A stretch of DNA of 64,000 nt. Origin: Branchiostoma floridae (Eukaryota; Chordata; Leptocardii; Amphioxiformes; Branchiostomatidae). A program made the translations under genes and the position numbers. The DNA lies in assembly GCF_000003815.2 (NCBI RefSeq), contig NC_049980.1, forward strand, positions 25,564,272 to 25,628,271. The letters are read 5' to 3'. This document shows positions 13,101 through 25,337 of the stretch, one piece after another. A model generated the notes under the pieces. It was not told where the DNA came from. It worked only from the letters and a program-made list of their open reading frames with translations, and did not search any database. The first letter of the stretch is position 1. Each line of letters starts with the position of its first letter.

Positions 13101-16100
13101 TTTTGCTTCTTCAGTCTGTCCCTGAATTGTGTCATCATTTTGTGAAGTCTGTTTTTCCTGTGACTGTGTCTCTACATGCCTTGTGCCAGACATGGAGGTG
13201 GCAGTCTTCTCCTTTCCCTGTGCACCTCTTGGGGACACTACATACTTTTTCTTCATTGTGTCATCTGTCTGTGATGGAGGAATTACATTGTCCATTGTGT
13301 CTTGTGTTTCAGACAGTGTTTCCGTTTCCTCTATAAGTTTTGCTTCCGAAGTTTTCCTTGAAAATGGCGTCAATGTCATCCTTGCATTTTTCTTGGTCTT
13401 CTGCTTTCCTTTCTGAACATTCTGTGTATGTGCAGCATCTGTGTTTCCATTTTCAACAATCCTGTCCTTAGAACTGTTCATATTTACTCCAGAAGGCAAA
13501 GCATTACCCTTCTCCTCCATGGCAACAAGGAACTTTCTTTTTTTCCTGCCTTCCACTGACTTGACATGAGATGAGGCTGATGAAGCAGGCAGAACTAGTC
13601 GGGAACCAGACAGCTGTTGGATTTTACTCATTAGAAGGTTTTGTGCTGGCAAACCCCTTTGGCCATCTTGTGTTGTTTGCTGCTTTTTCTGATAACCTGA
13701 CTGTCTTTCATCCTCTCCTCCTTTCTTCTTCTGCTTGAAAGTCTTGGAATAACTGTGATCATTATTTTCACCTACCTCCACAGCACTTGGACAGCTGGCA
13801 GAACTTTTTTTATCTTTCCTTCCCTTTGTGGTTAGTTTTTGGATAGCTTCCTCCTTAGCCTGCCTCTCCTTTGATAGAAGTTGCTGAGGGCTTGAGTAGC
13901 TGTGGTCTGCGTGAGCCCTTCTTTTTCTTTGTCCCTGTTTCAGTCCAGTAACTGAAGTATGCTGCACTCCGGCCGGTGCTGAGGCAGGTGGCTGTGTGGC
14001 AGCTTCAGCGTGACCAGGTTCAGTCGAGAGAACACCTTTTCCAACATCTTCACCTTTGGTTACGCTACTGACTGCATCCCTCTCTGTTTCCCTCTCCAAA
14101 TTCTCATCCTTCCCTCCACTTGGTGTTCCTCCTTTACCAGCTGCTTTCCCAGAACCATCATCAGAAGTTGTGCTGGAAAGGCAGCGTGAAGACCGTAAGA
14201 TATTGCCTGAGGGAGTTTTCCTGATCATGACTTGTTGGTGGTGCTCTTGCTCCTTGGTTTGTTCTACTAAAGTACTCACAGTTTGTATTTGAGTTGTCCC
14301 ACTATCTATTGGTTGACTTGTTTGAATTTCCACCTCTCTAGACAGATTATCTGCTTCCTGTTCATTCTGTTTGGGTGGTATTTCTTCTCCAAAAGCAGAC
14401 CCCTTTGTTACTTCAAAATGACCAGTCAATATGGGCTCTATTCCTGACATGTAGTCTGAAAGGAGTTGATCTCCCTCAACATCTTGACTGAAAGGCTCAG
14501 GCATCTCCACCATTCCCTCCATCCCTGGACTTGAGTAGTCAGCAACAAGTGGCTTCAGTGGTGTGGTCCAGTCCTCTTCACTGGACCTACTGGTGTTTAA
14601 AACCAGGCGGAGATTTTGATTTATGTCTTCCTGCATTTCTCCCTTACAAATGGCAGATTCGTCATTGTCTCCATGGTACTCAAACAGGCTTCGTCTGCAT
14701 GTCTTTTTCTGGCAGTCCGTTCCCCCTACAGCATTTGCTGATCCTATGATAGGAGAGATATTGACAGACTCAAGGAGATCCTCTACGTCATCCTCGGGTA
14801 CTTCAGGCCCCTGGCTGTGGTCACCAGGTATGAAGCTGTACGTACTACTTTCATCATCACTCCCTGCCTCCTCCAACTCAGACAAAGCACCAAGGTCCAT
14901 GTCATCTTCTGTTATAAACACCGTCTCTGTTGGTTGACTACCATCATTGTGAGAAAAAGAGCCTTTTGCTACTGCATTACTGGAGTGATCCCTAGGTTGG
15001 GTTAAATCTTCATTCTCTGTATAACCATCCTTGCTTGTATCAGAGACATCTAAACAAAAGCCTGAATCTTTAGTGATGACAGTGTCATTACGACTGTTTT
15101 CAAAATTAGATGGTGTTTGGACATTTGCTTTGCTCACTGGATCATTTTTCTTGTTTGATTCTTCCTCGGGGTGATCAGGAGCATTGCAGTCATTCTCTTC
15201 CCCACTTTCCTCCGAGCCTACTGATTCTTCTGATGAAGTATCCAGGCCTGTACTGCCTTCCGAGTCTGAGGAACTTGTGTACACTTCCCAGGAAAAGGAT
15301 GACTTGTTGCCTGGTTCACCTTCTCCATATATGACATTGACAAACATGTTTGCAAACATCTCCGCGCTTTCCTGACTCTGCATTAAAAGCAAAGACTCCT
15401 CTAAACTATTGATGCAGCTTTTTTCCTCTTCTGTCTCAATTGCTGTTTGTTCTGATGCTACCTTTCCACTGGGCTGTAATTCATGAGTTTCCACATATGT
15501 ACTTGTAGTAGCTGTGGTACATGTACTTCCACGTGGTTCAATGCTTTCTGTTTCTACCGTCTCACAAGAATCCCCAGTAACCTCACTGTTAAGGCGGCCT
15601 ATTCCATTCTGCACAAGACCTGACACAGCTGGTGACTTGGAACTGGCATTGCTATTGGTCACCATTGCCAAACTGTTTGGATCAGGTGTGGCATCATCAT
15701 CAACCTCCATGTTATTGTGAAGATTCCCACTGGGTTCTGCCTCTGGTGTTGCCATGGTGCCGGAGTCAGTTACTGTTGAAGTCGGACTTTTGAAGCCACA
15801 CTTTTCCCACACTCTTTGTATTGTTTTCTCCAAGTGTGCTCTTCGTTCCTTTTTCTGATGGGGGTTGTTGTAATTCAATTCTGAATCTTTGGTCTTGTTG
15901 GTTGGTATATCATCTTCTACTTGCACCTGTCTGATGCTGCCTTGTACTTCATCAGTTGTAGTCTTGCAAGGAGTACTGTGGAAACCACAAGGACTATTTT
16001 CCTCTTCTTCACTCTTAACAGTATTGCTTTGCTCCTCTATCAAGTCTACCTCATCTAGGGTATAAGAAATATCCCCAATCTTAACAGATGTTGGCAATTC

Positions 16101-19100
16101 CAAATTGTCAGAGTTGATGTCAGCATCCTTTTCAGAGACCACATTCTTGTCTTGTGTAGTAAAAATGTTGCCAGCTTCAGGGCAGCTTAAGTTTGACTTG
16201 TCAAACTCCTCCTGTTCTTGTTCAGATCCAGACAGACACTGCGGACAGGCGCTATGTGGCAAATGTGGACAGGAATCCTCAATGGTACTGATTTTATCAA
16301 TACTGGTACTGACTACTAGTAAGGTTTCTTGGCTGCTATTTGGTGACTTCTCACTCTTTGGTGTGCTGGTCACAGCATGTTTGTCTGTCCCAGAACTTCT
16401 GCTTTCATCTGCATCTGCTATAACAGTCAGCACTGACTGAGAACTGCTATCCTGTTGTGATAACTGAGAGACAGTGTTTCCTTTCATCTTGTCATCTTCT
16501 CTGGTATACTTTTCAACAAGTAGCTCATTGTCTTGTGAGGTTCTACCACCAGCGCTAGCCTTATTGTCTTCAACCAGTCTCTCTCCATCCTGAGTTTTCT
16601 TTGTAGCTTTTGACTTTCCAATGTTTTTCTCCTCTTTTGTGTTTGTTGACTTTGTTTTATTCCTAAGATACATGATTTCATCCTCCAGCCTGGTGAGTTG
16701 CACGGAAACGTCTTTGGTCACATGGGAACTTTGGCAGTGCAGATTTGCGTTTGTCTTGGTCGCTGTCTCTGGTGCTGAAACCCCATCACTCATGGTACTT
16801 GTAGAAACAGTAGTACATACCATGGATGGCTCCTGAGTTGATGACTCCTGTTGTTTCTCTGGAGTATCTGTTATGATGATGCAAGAATCATCTTTATCTG
16901 TAGTTGCAGAAATGTCCTTGTCACTTCCTGCCTCATCAAACTTGATGCCATCTTCCCCTGTGGTATCAGCCGTAATTCTGCCATCTGTACCTGAGATAGT
17001 ACCATGCATGGCAGCAGTGACAAGAGCAGACTTGTGTTTATCCTTACTTCTTTGGCTGTGCCTATCTGTACTGGTGCTTTCCATGAGTTGAATGTCATCT
17101 GTGGTACTGACAATACTGTTACTTATACCCGTACCAGATGCGGAATTGTCTTCATCTAACACAGATCCTTTGGTAGCAATAGCTCCTTCTTTGCCGATAA
17201 TATCTGAAATGATCTTGCTTGAAACCACTGTACTGGGAATGGACTTAACTGTGCCTGTACTGTCAGGTGTTCCATTACCATTCAGAGAGAAGGGGCTTGT
17301 ACTGCCAGTGCTGTGAGATATGCCTGTATGGCTGGGTTTCTTTGTGCCTACAGTGCTGACAACAGTTTTCTGTGTGTCTGGAGTATTGGACTTTTGCATG
17401 TCTGAAGTTACTTCCAATGTCTGTCTAAGGTTTATATCTCTCAACTCCACATCAAGTTTCACTTGGGTACTGGAAGCATGTTTGGCCATCTCTGTGGTAT
17501 GCAAAACTGTTTTATTCTTTGTGGCAGTTTGAGTGACGCTATTGGGTGATTCTGATAATGTTGTAGAAGTACTTGTGAAAGTTGTTTTGCCGATGTCTCC
17601 AACCTTCTTATTACTGATGCTAGTCCCTTGTTTCTTTCTTTTCTTTGAGATTTTCTTCTTTGACACACCAGATTTCTCCTTGTTTCTGCTCACTGAAGCT
17701 CCATTTTGCAATGGTGCTGTGCCTTTCCCTTCTCTCCTAGAAGACATCACATGGTCAGCCACAGCATCTTGAACAGTGGCTTTGTTTGCTACCTCACTTC
17801 CCATAGAAACCTGGGTGTGATGGGTCAATGTCTCCAGAGAACAGGATGGTTCTACATCTCTTGCTGTATTTGTGTCCATAGTTGCAATGTCTTTGCCTGT
17901 TTCTTTGTCTTTCTTTTCTTCCTGATACACTTTGGACAAACCAGTCTGCTTATCCATTGGTGCTTTCTCCACTTTGCTATGGATTTCATGATGGTTATTT
18001 GCACCAGCGTAAGAGAAAGTTTTCTCCACCTTTGCTGCTTTACTCTCTGTTTTCTTCTTCCTCTTCTTCTTGTGCACAGTTGAAGCTACTGCTGTTTTAT
18101 CTCCTTGAACTAACCTTGATAATGTCAACAAATTTGCAAGCCTTGAAGTGTATGAACTGCTAAAGGTTTGAGGGGATCTGCCCACGCCCTCCTTCTCAAA
18201 TGTCTGCTTAAGTTTGCCAGTACCACAATCCAACTTGCTGCCATCAGCATCTAGCTTCTTTCTTCTCTTTTTGGTGGCTTCTGAATCTGTTTCAACACTT
18301 ATTGGTGTCACATACCTTGTTTTAATCTTGTACTCTTTCTTCTTCTTACATTTGTCACCATCTGGTTTCTTTGACCTCTTCACCTTCCCTTGTTTTCCAT
18401 TGGCAGGATGTTTACCCTTAGTCGACTGAATATCTCCATCCATGTGTGATGCTGATACAGAGGGAGATGTTTTGAGAGCTTTCTTCCGTTTACCAACAGC
18501 ATCTGACAACTGTGCCTGTGCAAAAAACTTGCTAACTGTTAATTCCTCGTCTGAACAAGATTCATCTCCACTGCTTGACTCAGAGCTGGAAGAGCTTACA
18601 TCAGAGGGAACTGCTGTATGGGAACATGAGCCTTGGGTGCCATCCTGTCCACTGCTTTTCCTTTCCATGTGGACCCCTCCTTTCTTGACTTGCTTGTTTT
18701 CCTGATTCTCAAGATTGACCTCCCTGTCCTTGGTGCTGAATGTTCCCAAATGACACAGTCTTTCCGATTGAGCTGCTTCCTTGTGTTTTGATAAAACAAC
18801 CTTCTTTACATGTCCCTTATCAGTCTTTTTCTCCGTCACAGGGTACTTGAACCCAGACCTGTCTATTACAGTTTGTGGTAAAGTAGCTCTCTCCTTGGTG
18901 CTGAAACCACTATCTACTAGCTGTGACTTTCCTGTTCTTTCTGTAGGAGTCTGACTGTGGACTGGCAGGACTCTCCCTCTTCCACCAGCAGCTGTTAAAG
19001 GGGAATAGGATAGGGCCATCAACATTGCCCTTGCTGTCAGCTTTGCAAATTCCACATGCATTGACCTGCGTTTAGATTTACTTGATCCTTTTGACTTCTT

Positions 19101-19851
19101 GCTTCCTGACAGAAGACGGGAACCAACAGCAGATTTCAGTGACCTCTTCCCAGACCTGCTTCGGCGTCGCTTTCTCCTCTTCTTTTTCTTGACCACAGAG
19201 TCATGATTGCTTTCACCTGATCCCCCTGGGAGTTGAAAATCAGGAAAACCACTGGGAGCAGAAGGCTTGGTTCCAGATGCTGAGCTCTGCAGTGTTAGCC
19301 CATCTGTACACCCTGCTGATCCACCACTGCTGGAAGACTGTTGCATGCCTTTATCTGGTTCTTTGCTGCAGGAGCCCTGGATGGTACTGTGCACAGTTCC
19401 ACTTTCTGGAGAAGATTTTACCATCTGTCCCTGTCCTGATGATTCTCCACTGTTCCCCTGGCTGTTGAATACCTGTCCATGTGCCTCAACTTTCATGTCT
19501 GATGGAGCAATCTTATTTTTCTTTTTACGTGCCTGTGACTTTTCCTACAAAATTGGGAATATAACAAAAGCCTTTTAAGAGATACTTTGTGACCTTGACT
19601 TGAAATCAAAAGTAACAGCATACTAGAATTTTACTATTGTGAAATATTTTCTGGATATGATGCTACAACCAAAAACTCAAAGCATTTGAGGCTTCACCAT
19701 TCATTTGATAAACAAACGATATCATAATTTGCACACAAAAACATTAGATAAAACAGCGTAATATGGTCATTTTGAAAATTTTGTTACTATGATGAAAAAA
19801 TTAAAAGCACAGCTGTCTTCACCTCACACATACCTTCTTTTTCTTCTCCAT
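4120..19851 (-). CDS. DNMT3: DNMT3-type de novo DNA (cytosine-5) methyltransferase with a giant N-terminal exon
   Basis: Twenty-one coding exons (ranges, high to low): 19834-19851, 12963-19544, 12651-12797, 12347-12427, 11912-12082, 11336-11491, 10972-11082, 10727-10865, 10313-10450, 9949-10073, 9379-9491, 8893-8947, 8394-8522, 7865-7949, 7425-7570, 6650-6740, 6263-6411, 5324-5409, 5036-5111, 4765-4886, 4120-4270. They sum to 8,871 nt, about 2,956 residues (vertebrate DNMT3A is about 910). Start ATG (MEKKKK) is at 19851. Domains: disordered region 1-2200; DNMT3A1-like GWEDSLRQR motif about 2214-2222; PWWP about 2340-2390 ([16 protein letters not shown]); ADD zinc module about 2525-2645; catalytic domain about 2656-2956 with [20 protein letters not shown] (catalytic Cys about 2748), [11 protein letters not shown] and the C-terminal [15 protein letters not shown]. 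All key residues are present, so it should be an active nuclear enzyme setting CpG methylation. Confidence 0.95.
4380..4580 (-). mobile_element. tRNA-derived SINE (minus strand) in the last DNMT3 intron
   Basis: The reverse complement contains an A-box-like TGGCCGAGTGC and, about 30 nt on, a B-box-like GTGAGTTTGATCCC followed by a non-tRNA tail. This is the layout of a pol III SINE head. Outer edges are approximate. Confidence 0.55.
5559..6041. mobile_element. MITE-like element with 17-bp terminal inverted repeats
   Basis: AGTCAAACCTGCCCAAG at 5559-5575 is the exact reverse complement of 6025-6041. Inside are imperfect repeats of 'gcggtcg...ggtggtcgctgagaaga' near both ends and once more in the middle. 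There is no transposase. It sits in a DNMT3 intron. The frames crossing it are chance open frames in repeat DNA. Confidence 0.75.
6086..6134. repeat. 24-bp near-perfect palindrome with 1-nt loop
   Basis: Arms 6086-6109 and 6111-6134 pair with a single T/C difference that still allows G-U pairing in RNA. It lies about 45 bp after the MITE-like element and 130 bp from a DNMT3 exon. Confidence 0.85.
8169..8219. repeat. 25-bp near-perfect palindrome with 1-nt loop
   Basis: Arms 8169-8193 and 8195-8219 differ at one position and are separated by a single A. The core is accaaggacgttat and its complement. It is in the DNMT3 intron between exons 7865-7949 and 8394-8522. Confidence 0.85.
9613..9629 (+). 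repeat. Dispersed 17-mer TTCAGCACCAAGGACAG, copy 1
   Basis: Exact match to the copies at 31528 and 48128. Flanking sequence is only weakly similar. It lies in the DNMT3 intron between exons 9379-9491 and 9949-10073. Confidence 0.8.
12185..12240 (-). pseudogene. Relic duplicate of the 3' splice site and start of DNMT3 exon 11912-12082
   Basis: About 45 nt closely copies the acceptor and first 15 or so codons of the neighbouring exon: both read cctag then GGAAATCTAGCTGTGCC, giving [10 protein letters not shown] versus [10 protein letters not shown]. There is no obvious donor after it, so it looks like a broken partial exon duplication, or a cryptic or alternative acceptor. Confidence 0.6.
12651..12797 (-). 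other. DNMT3: DNMT3 exon with DNMT3A1-like nucleosome/H2AK119ub-recruitment motif
   Basis: This 49-codon exon contains [13 protein letters not shown] followed by SPVKRFQ. Human DNMT3A N-terminal to its PWWP has RGGLGWESSLRQR followed by PMPRLTFQ, inside the ubiquitin-dependent recruitment region. The match is seen in the sequence; the same function in this animal is inferred. Phase is 0 at both ends. Confidence 0.8.
12963..19544 (-). other. DNMT3: Giant coding exon 2 of DNMT3 (2,194 codons)
   Basis: A single uninterrupted frame of 6,582 nt. Its acceptor is at 19545-19546, its donor at 12961-12962, and it is phase 0 on both sides. The product is Ser/Thr/Lys/Glu-rich and predicted disordered. 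It has basic clusters (one near residue 110 containing [10 protein letters not shown], others KKKRKKK and [10 protein letters not shown]), acidic serine tracts near residues 330 and 1430, a SUMO-interaction-like CIIITD near residue 894, and a few hydrophobic islands, for example [19 protein letters not shown] near 1390. No folded domain family is recognised. The absence of stops over 6.6 kb, together with matching phases, shows it is coding and not a separate gene. Confidence 0.85.
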
Positions 19852-19912
19852 TGTTATCTTGTCTCACTCGTCTTCTACTGACTAGCTACGACAGACATCA
19901 GTAGAAGACCTG
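19852..19912 (-). promoter_or_regulatory. DNMT3 5' UTR with a 12-bp inverted repeat
   Basis: Immediately upstream of the ATG, 19870-19881 and 19898-19909 are exact reverse complements (gtcttctactga / tcagtagaagac), giving a 12-bp stem with a 16-nt loop in the leader RNA. An acceptor-like ..tgtcgtag lies inside the loop, so part of the hairpin may be intronic. Confidence 0.5.
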
Positions 19913-22828
19913 GATAGAACATTTTATATGTCATCAAGTAGAATTCAGCTTGCATGAATCATCATGTTTTATTTCAAGCTGTCTTAAGATTCTGCTTCAA
20001 TTTTAAACAATTTAAGACAATTATAGGCATATTGGTAAATGTATATCTTATGCAGTTTTCTTACTGACATAGAACACTTTACATTATTCAAGGTAAACAA
20101 AATGAGGTATCAACTTTTCCAACAGACAGGAAGACAGCTATACTTTGTTCTGCCATCTCTTTCATTTATCTTTCTCACACAAGACCTATAACAATCCTAA
20201 CATGGCACTTCTTGGCCAGGCTGCTGTGATTTTTGCTGGTGATATGACACCTTTTCCTTTAATGCCCTTAGTTCTGGCCCTCAACGAGGTATTGGTCAAA
20301 TTATGATGGCCTGTGATAGCTGAACTATACTGCCCATTTATTTCTGTGGGCAAAGGTTGCCACCCATAAAAATCCTTGTGTTACAGCCCTGAAAAAGGTA
20401 AGGATTCTCTCTCTCTCTTTCATTTGTTTCCATTTCTAAAATCTTGGCCAAAGTGATCCAACAAATAGTACTGTAAACTGAAATGTATCAAGCACTGGTA
20501 TTTTCTATGTCATATGGTAATCATACAGATTTACACATACAAGCACGTGTATACTAATTAACTTAACTATAATTAACTTAAAGAGGAACTGCACATTCTT
20601 ACGTCAACTGTTCAAAGCCTCAAACTTTTAACAGTGTGGCATACAGGATACAGGATGTCTGTTTTGAATTTTGTGACTAAAATGTGAGACCAAAGCTTTA
20701 TGCCCTTTGCCAGCCGCTGACAAAAAAAGGGGTACACTCCGCCCCCTTCCCACCCACATGTTTTTGTTAGGGTCGTTGGGTAACCAGTACAGAACATTTT
20801 TTACTAGGCCTTACCAGTCTCTTTTCTTGAAGTGACAGCGCTCAGCCTTCCTAATGTCAGGCCTACTGACTGCTACTGAACTCTGCCTCACCAGTGGGAC
20901 TATCACATTCCCCCTGTGGCTGTTCTAACAACCTCTCATAGGGGGGGACCTCTCACGCCCTCCCTGGCGCCTGCCTGTGTCTGGACCAGAGTGATTGACA
21001 CCTCACTTTACATATTCGAACTCTTTGAAAGTTTCTACGACGTATAGACACTGAAATCTTCAAATTTATGCACCTGCCTATACTGTGGGGTTTACCTGTA
21101 CATTTCCCTTACTGTTTAATACCAACTGAGAAGTATTGTGAACATTTATACAGTAAAGTTGCTTTTTTGGATGCTGGTCACGTGACAAACTTTCCCATGC
21201 CCACAGCAGAGCAGGTGCTCACTTCTACACCAACCCGCCATTTTGGATAAAAACTCAACAAGCTGATGTTCCTCATGAAATTCACACCCTTGTCACTCTT
21301 TTGTTGCAATAGTCAAAGAATGTTGCAACAGTTAGTAAACCTTTACCACGCCCATTGCATCGCACTATCATCACGGTACATCTTATTTACACAGCCCATA
21401 AAAGATACAGCCCAAAATAAAGCCAGGAACATGGAACTGAGAGTATAGACCATCTCACAGCACCGTTGGATATATTTGACCCTATTACATGACAAAAACA
21501 TGTAAAAACTATGTAAACAAAATCCGCATATCTGTAATATCAATCTATCTCCTGAAAATCTTATTTTCTGATTAACTTCACTATATCAGATATCCGCCTA
21601 TGGGCCAAGACTAACTGACAGGTGGTCGACGGACGGTTTAGCCCGCTTCCCAGCTAAACCTCTCCGCTATCCCACGCTCAAAATCTTTCAACGTGATGTC
21701 CTTCTCTCGCCTTAAAATGTTGTACATCAACACTGATTCTATCTACTTCAATCACCAAGCTTTGGATGGGATATATGAGAAGAAAGTTGCCTTACCTCTC
21801 CACAAAATTCGAAACGCCCTCCCCGTACAAGAACTCGCTTAAACTGACTTCAAACTTCTGGGGAACGGCGGGAAAGTTGGCTGTTCCCTCTTTTTGCCTC
21901 CCCTCCTTGATAATCGTTCATCATTCAAAGCTAACAGTATTATACCGGTTTTCAAATGGGCAGAAGATATTACTTATGTGTCTTTATTGTTAAAAAGGTA
22001 GCTACGTGGCATTTGAGATGTTATGATATGCTAATATGCATAATCTCAAGAAAAATATTCGTTGGGTAAGAAACTAGTTGGAACAGCAAATCAACCTCCG
22101 TGTCTGCCGGTAGGAGGCGTGGTCTAGAATGGATGGAAATGTACCACTCTTGGGTTATAACTGGGGATATCTTAGCATGATTGACGATTGAAAATGACAG
22201 GATCCAAAGACAGGCCTTGTTCATATAGTAGCATCATTGTTTTAGGTCCTCTGTCAAACGATTTTCTAAACTAAAGTGTTAATGCAATGTTATCGCCTTA
22301 CTGTGACCACTTTTGCTTTTCCCCTTGCGTATATAGGAGAAAAACATTTCGGATAGGTTGTAGTTGCATATTCTACTATTTCTATGACCTTGATAAACCT
22401 TCATACAACAACTTCTCGTGCAAATAAAAGACGACTATAGTACAAAGGCGACATCTTGCGGCAAATATTGAAACTGCTTTGAAGTCGACCAATGAGCTTC
22501 AGCACCTGACGAAAAATGTCCCGCTGTTAACTCTCAACTAAAATATCACAAAACATTGACACATGCAGTTTACATTGTGACTATGATCTAATATTACTTT
22601 CACCCACGATTAACAAATTGTTTTGTAAAGGTTCTCACCCCTTCCATGATAAATGGAATAGTCCACAACTCACTTCCGGGTTCCCCAATGTTGAACTCTG
22701 CGATTGTGACTTAACGTTGGCACTGAGGTTCAGCACAGCTGGAACGTTCAACCTCATTCATTCATTCACACAAAAGCTCTCGAAATTAGTGCCTCAACGT
22801 CGACTGGCCCAGAGTTTGTTTTGCAGGC
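19913..22828. other. Intergenic region between the divergent DNMT3 and RFESD genes
   Basis: No exon-like frames. Visible motifs are a short CT run near 20405, a minus-strand YY1-like CAAAATGGCGGG at about 21237-21247, an E2F-like GGCGGGAAA at 21867-21875, and a donor-like GGC|GTGAGT at 22828 that may end a non-coding first exon of RFESD. The motif calls are by eye and are only suggestive of promoters. Confidence 0.4.
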
Positions 22829-22948
22829 GTGAGTCAGCTGAGGCACCCTCAGGTACTCAACTGTGCTGAAGTCTTATCTCTGGGTAAAGTGACCTTTGGT
22901 GTTTTCAAGCAGCTGCTACTCTACAACAAGGACACAGGCAGACTCGCC

Positions 22949-24617
22949 ATGGACGAGGCTGTGTCTGCTGCACCCTTCCCCGATCCCCGCAGCTCCGCCC
23001 AGGAAGCCGTGCAGGTGTGTACGGAGGCGCACCTGCGGAAGGAAGGCAGGTGGAGCGGGCAGGTGGACGGCAGGGACGTGGTGGTCTTCCACCACCAGGG
23101 CGGCAGCTACTGCATGGACAGGATATGTCATCGTGAGTTTGAACTGTTACTATATAACGTTAACTGTAAAGTTTCTTAAGACACTACCGATATACAATCG
23201 TACTGTCCGAGTTTGAGTAATTTCGAGTATCGCTGGAAATAATGTGAGTCACATCTAATATGTATAGTAACCGATGTCCATTGTATAGAGTTGGAAACAC
23301 CTGTATGTCCGTCCCATGGTTGCTAAGTTACGCGCAACGTCCACCTAATTACGCTGATAGAGATAAAGTGGGGATGGCGACTGAATGGTAATCAATTCTT
23401 TCATGACCTACATATGTCCACAAAGCACTTTATCGTAACAGGATTCTCATAGTACCTCACATCATTGCTTGTCAAGCACGCATAATGTGAGGGAACATTA
23501 TCAAATTTCCAATTGAATTAGAGCATTTGTCATGTGTGCAACATATTACCAAACAGCAAAAGGATGATGCATTAATTATGAGACCTTTTACTTCTTTTCT
23601 CTTCATAGATGCAGGAGGACCTTTACAAGATGGCGACATTGAGGTAACCTTTTACTATTTAGATTTGCTCTGTACGCTGGGAATGAAGGCCTTTCAAAAC
23701 CTTAGACTGCAACTTTGCAATTTTTTTTTCAGGTCCACTGCCCTCTATTAACGTTAAATGTATTGATATGCTGAAGAGATATTCACTATAAATTGCACCC
23801 TTTATTGTGGGTACTTACTAAGTAATAGGTAGTTTTAATGGGTTATAGCACCAGTAATAACTTCTTTTTGAATAATGCAGCCAATTTAGCACACATCATA
23901 GCACATTGCATGCCGCTATTGAATATGTGCAACGGACCAGAAACATCTGTTCCAATATTGATTGAGGCTGAATAGAAGACTTGAAAGTGGAACTCTAGGC
24001 TCTAGTGCTTGGTACCAACCCAGTTTGTTTCACCACAAATGAGCCCTCACTCAGTCTACTTGTTACACATGAATAAGTATTTTAAGAACCTCATAATTAA
24101 CTCTAAGAATGGCAAGTCTTGCAAATTGGTGACCTTCAAACTTGTATATGTATTGCTGTTATCTAAGTCTCTTGTTTCAACCACAAGCTCAGAGTTACAC
24201 TTGCTGTGTTTGAAACTTTCAATGCCATGAACTTGAATGAGTTTACAGTACTATTTTTTACCATCCACAAGATGTCTAGCTTAGCAAACCATAACTTATT
24301 TTTCCACTGCTTTATACTTTTCCTTCTAGGACATAGCGGGTCATGCCTGTATTGTCTGCCCATGGCACAAGATCAAGATCACTCTAGCAAGCGGTGAGAG
24401 TCTCTACCGTGCCATTGACCCTGCCACCATAAAGCAGAGGCCACCCAAGACAAGGTGGACTTCAAAGGGTGTGAAACAACGAATGCACACTGCAGAAATC
24501 AGGAATGGAAACGTTTATGTGACTTTGTCAAACAATGAACAGAAGGTTGATTCTGACTATTACTACTCAGAGGAGTACAAAAAGTTAGTCAGTTCCAGCA
24601 AAAGAGGCACAACTTGA
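22949..24617 (+). CDS. RFESD: Rieske Fe-S domain-containing protein RFESD
   Basis: Three exons (22949-23132, 23609-23643, 24330-24617, stop TGA) encode 168 residues, close to the human 157. The ATG is in a strong context (gccATGG). The [2Fe-2S] ligands of a Rieske centre are intact: Cys60-x-His62 (CHH, split across the first junction) and Cys83-x-x-His86 in CPWHKIKI. The order AGGPLQDGDIE, then CIVCPWH, then WTSKGVKQRMHT, then NGNVYVTLSN follows vertebrate RFESD closely. The family is cytosolic or unassigned and its substrate is unknown; electron transfer is inferred from the cluster type. A YY1-like AAGATGGCGAC occurs inside exon 2 but is explained by coding. Confidence 0.93.
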
Positions 24618-25337
24618 GCTAGGACTATGGCAACCTTGACATGTTGTTCCTGATATGACCAGGACATTCATATGTATTTAGTCTTGTCTTGCCAGTGTTT
24701 GTCCAGCACCTTTGAAATGTTGAATTAAAATGTGACATCATAAAAAACTGTACAGTAGTGCACTTTCTTTCCAAATTCATTGCTTCTCATGCTACTAAAC
24801 ATTATGGACAGATGCACTAAATGCTATTCAAACAGTTGCTCAAAAGTAGTCAACAATGATCCATTCAAAATACATACATGAAACTCCTGCACAACTCTTA
24901 TCATAAAAAATGTGCAAGTCATCAAAACTACATCAACTTGTTGTCAACTTTTCAGTAATACCATATCTCATAGCAGCATTTGGCAACTGAAGTTTATAAA
25001 ATAGAATTTGCAATGATAACTTTCCATTGAATCAAGTTCCACTAGTAACAACTTGTCTAGAATTTGAATGATAAACATTTCAATTTGATAAAGCAATTGA
25101 ACAATAATAACAATTGAAACAATTCTGGCAAAGTTTTAGCTGAGATCACGGTCAAGGTCTTTGAGGAATGACAACTGTCTTGCCTCTTTGACAACAAAGT
25201 CTACTATTAGTGATAATGGGGGAAAGTCTAATTTCTTCCATAAAGTTGAAACACATGCATCTGACAAAAAAGAGCTATCCAGGTTTAAGTGGAAATCCTC
25301 AACCCTAAAGTTTACCAAACAGTATGTGCAAATTGGT
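24618..25337. other. Convergent 3' region of RFESD and TEX14
   Basis: AT-rich, no exon-like frame. AATTAAA follows the RFESD stop by about 105 nt and is a plausible poly(A) signal. The frame at 25136-25402 on the minus strand overlaps the TEX14 last exon in another frame and is not supported. Confidence 0.5.

Noticed and set aside
13103-19578. Many plus-strand frames of 60-125 codons opposite the giant DNMT3 exon (for example 17706-18083)
   Set aside because: They are antisense shadows of a biased, Ser/Lys-rich coding exon. They have no splice signals or domain and they overlap one another.
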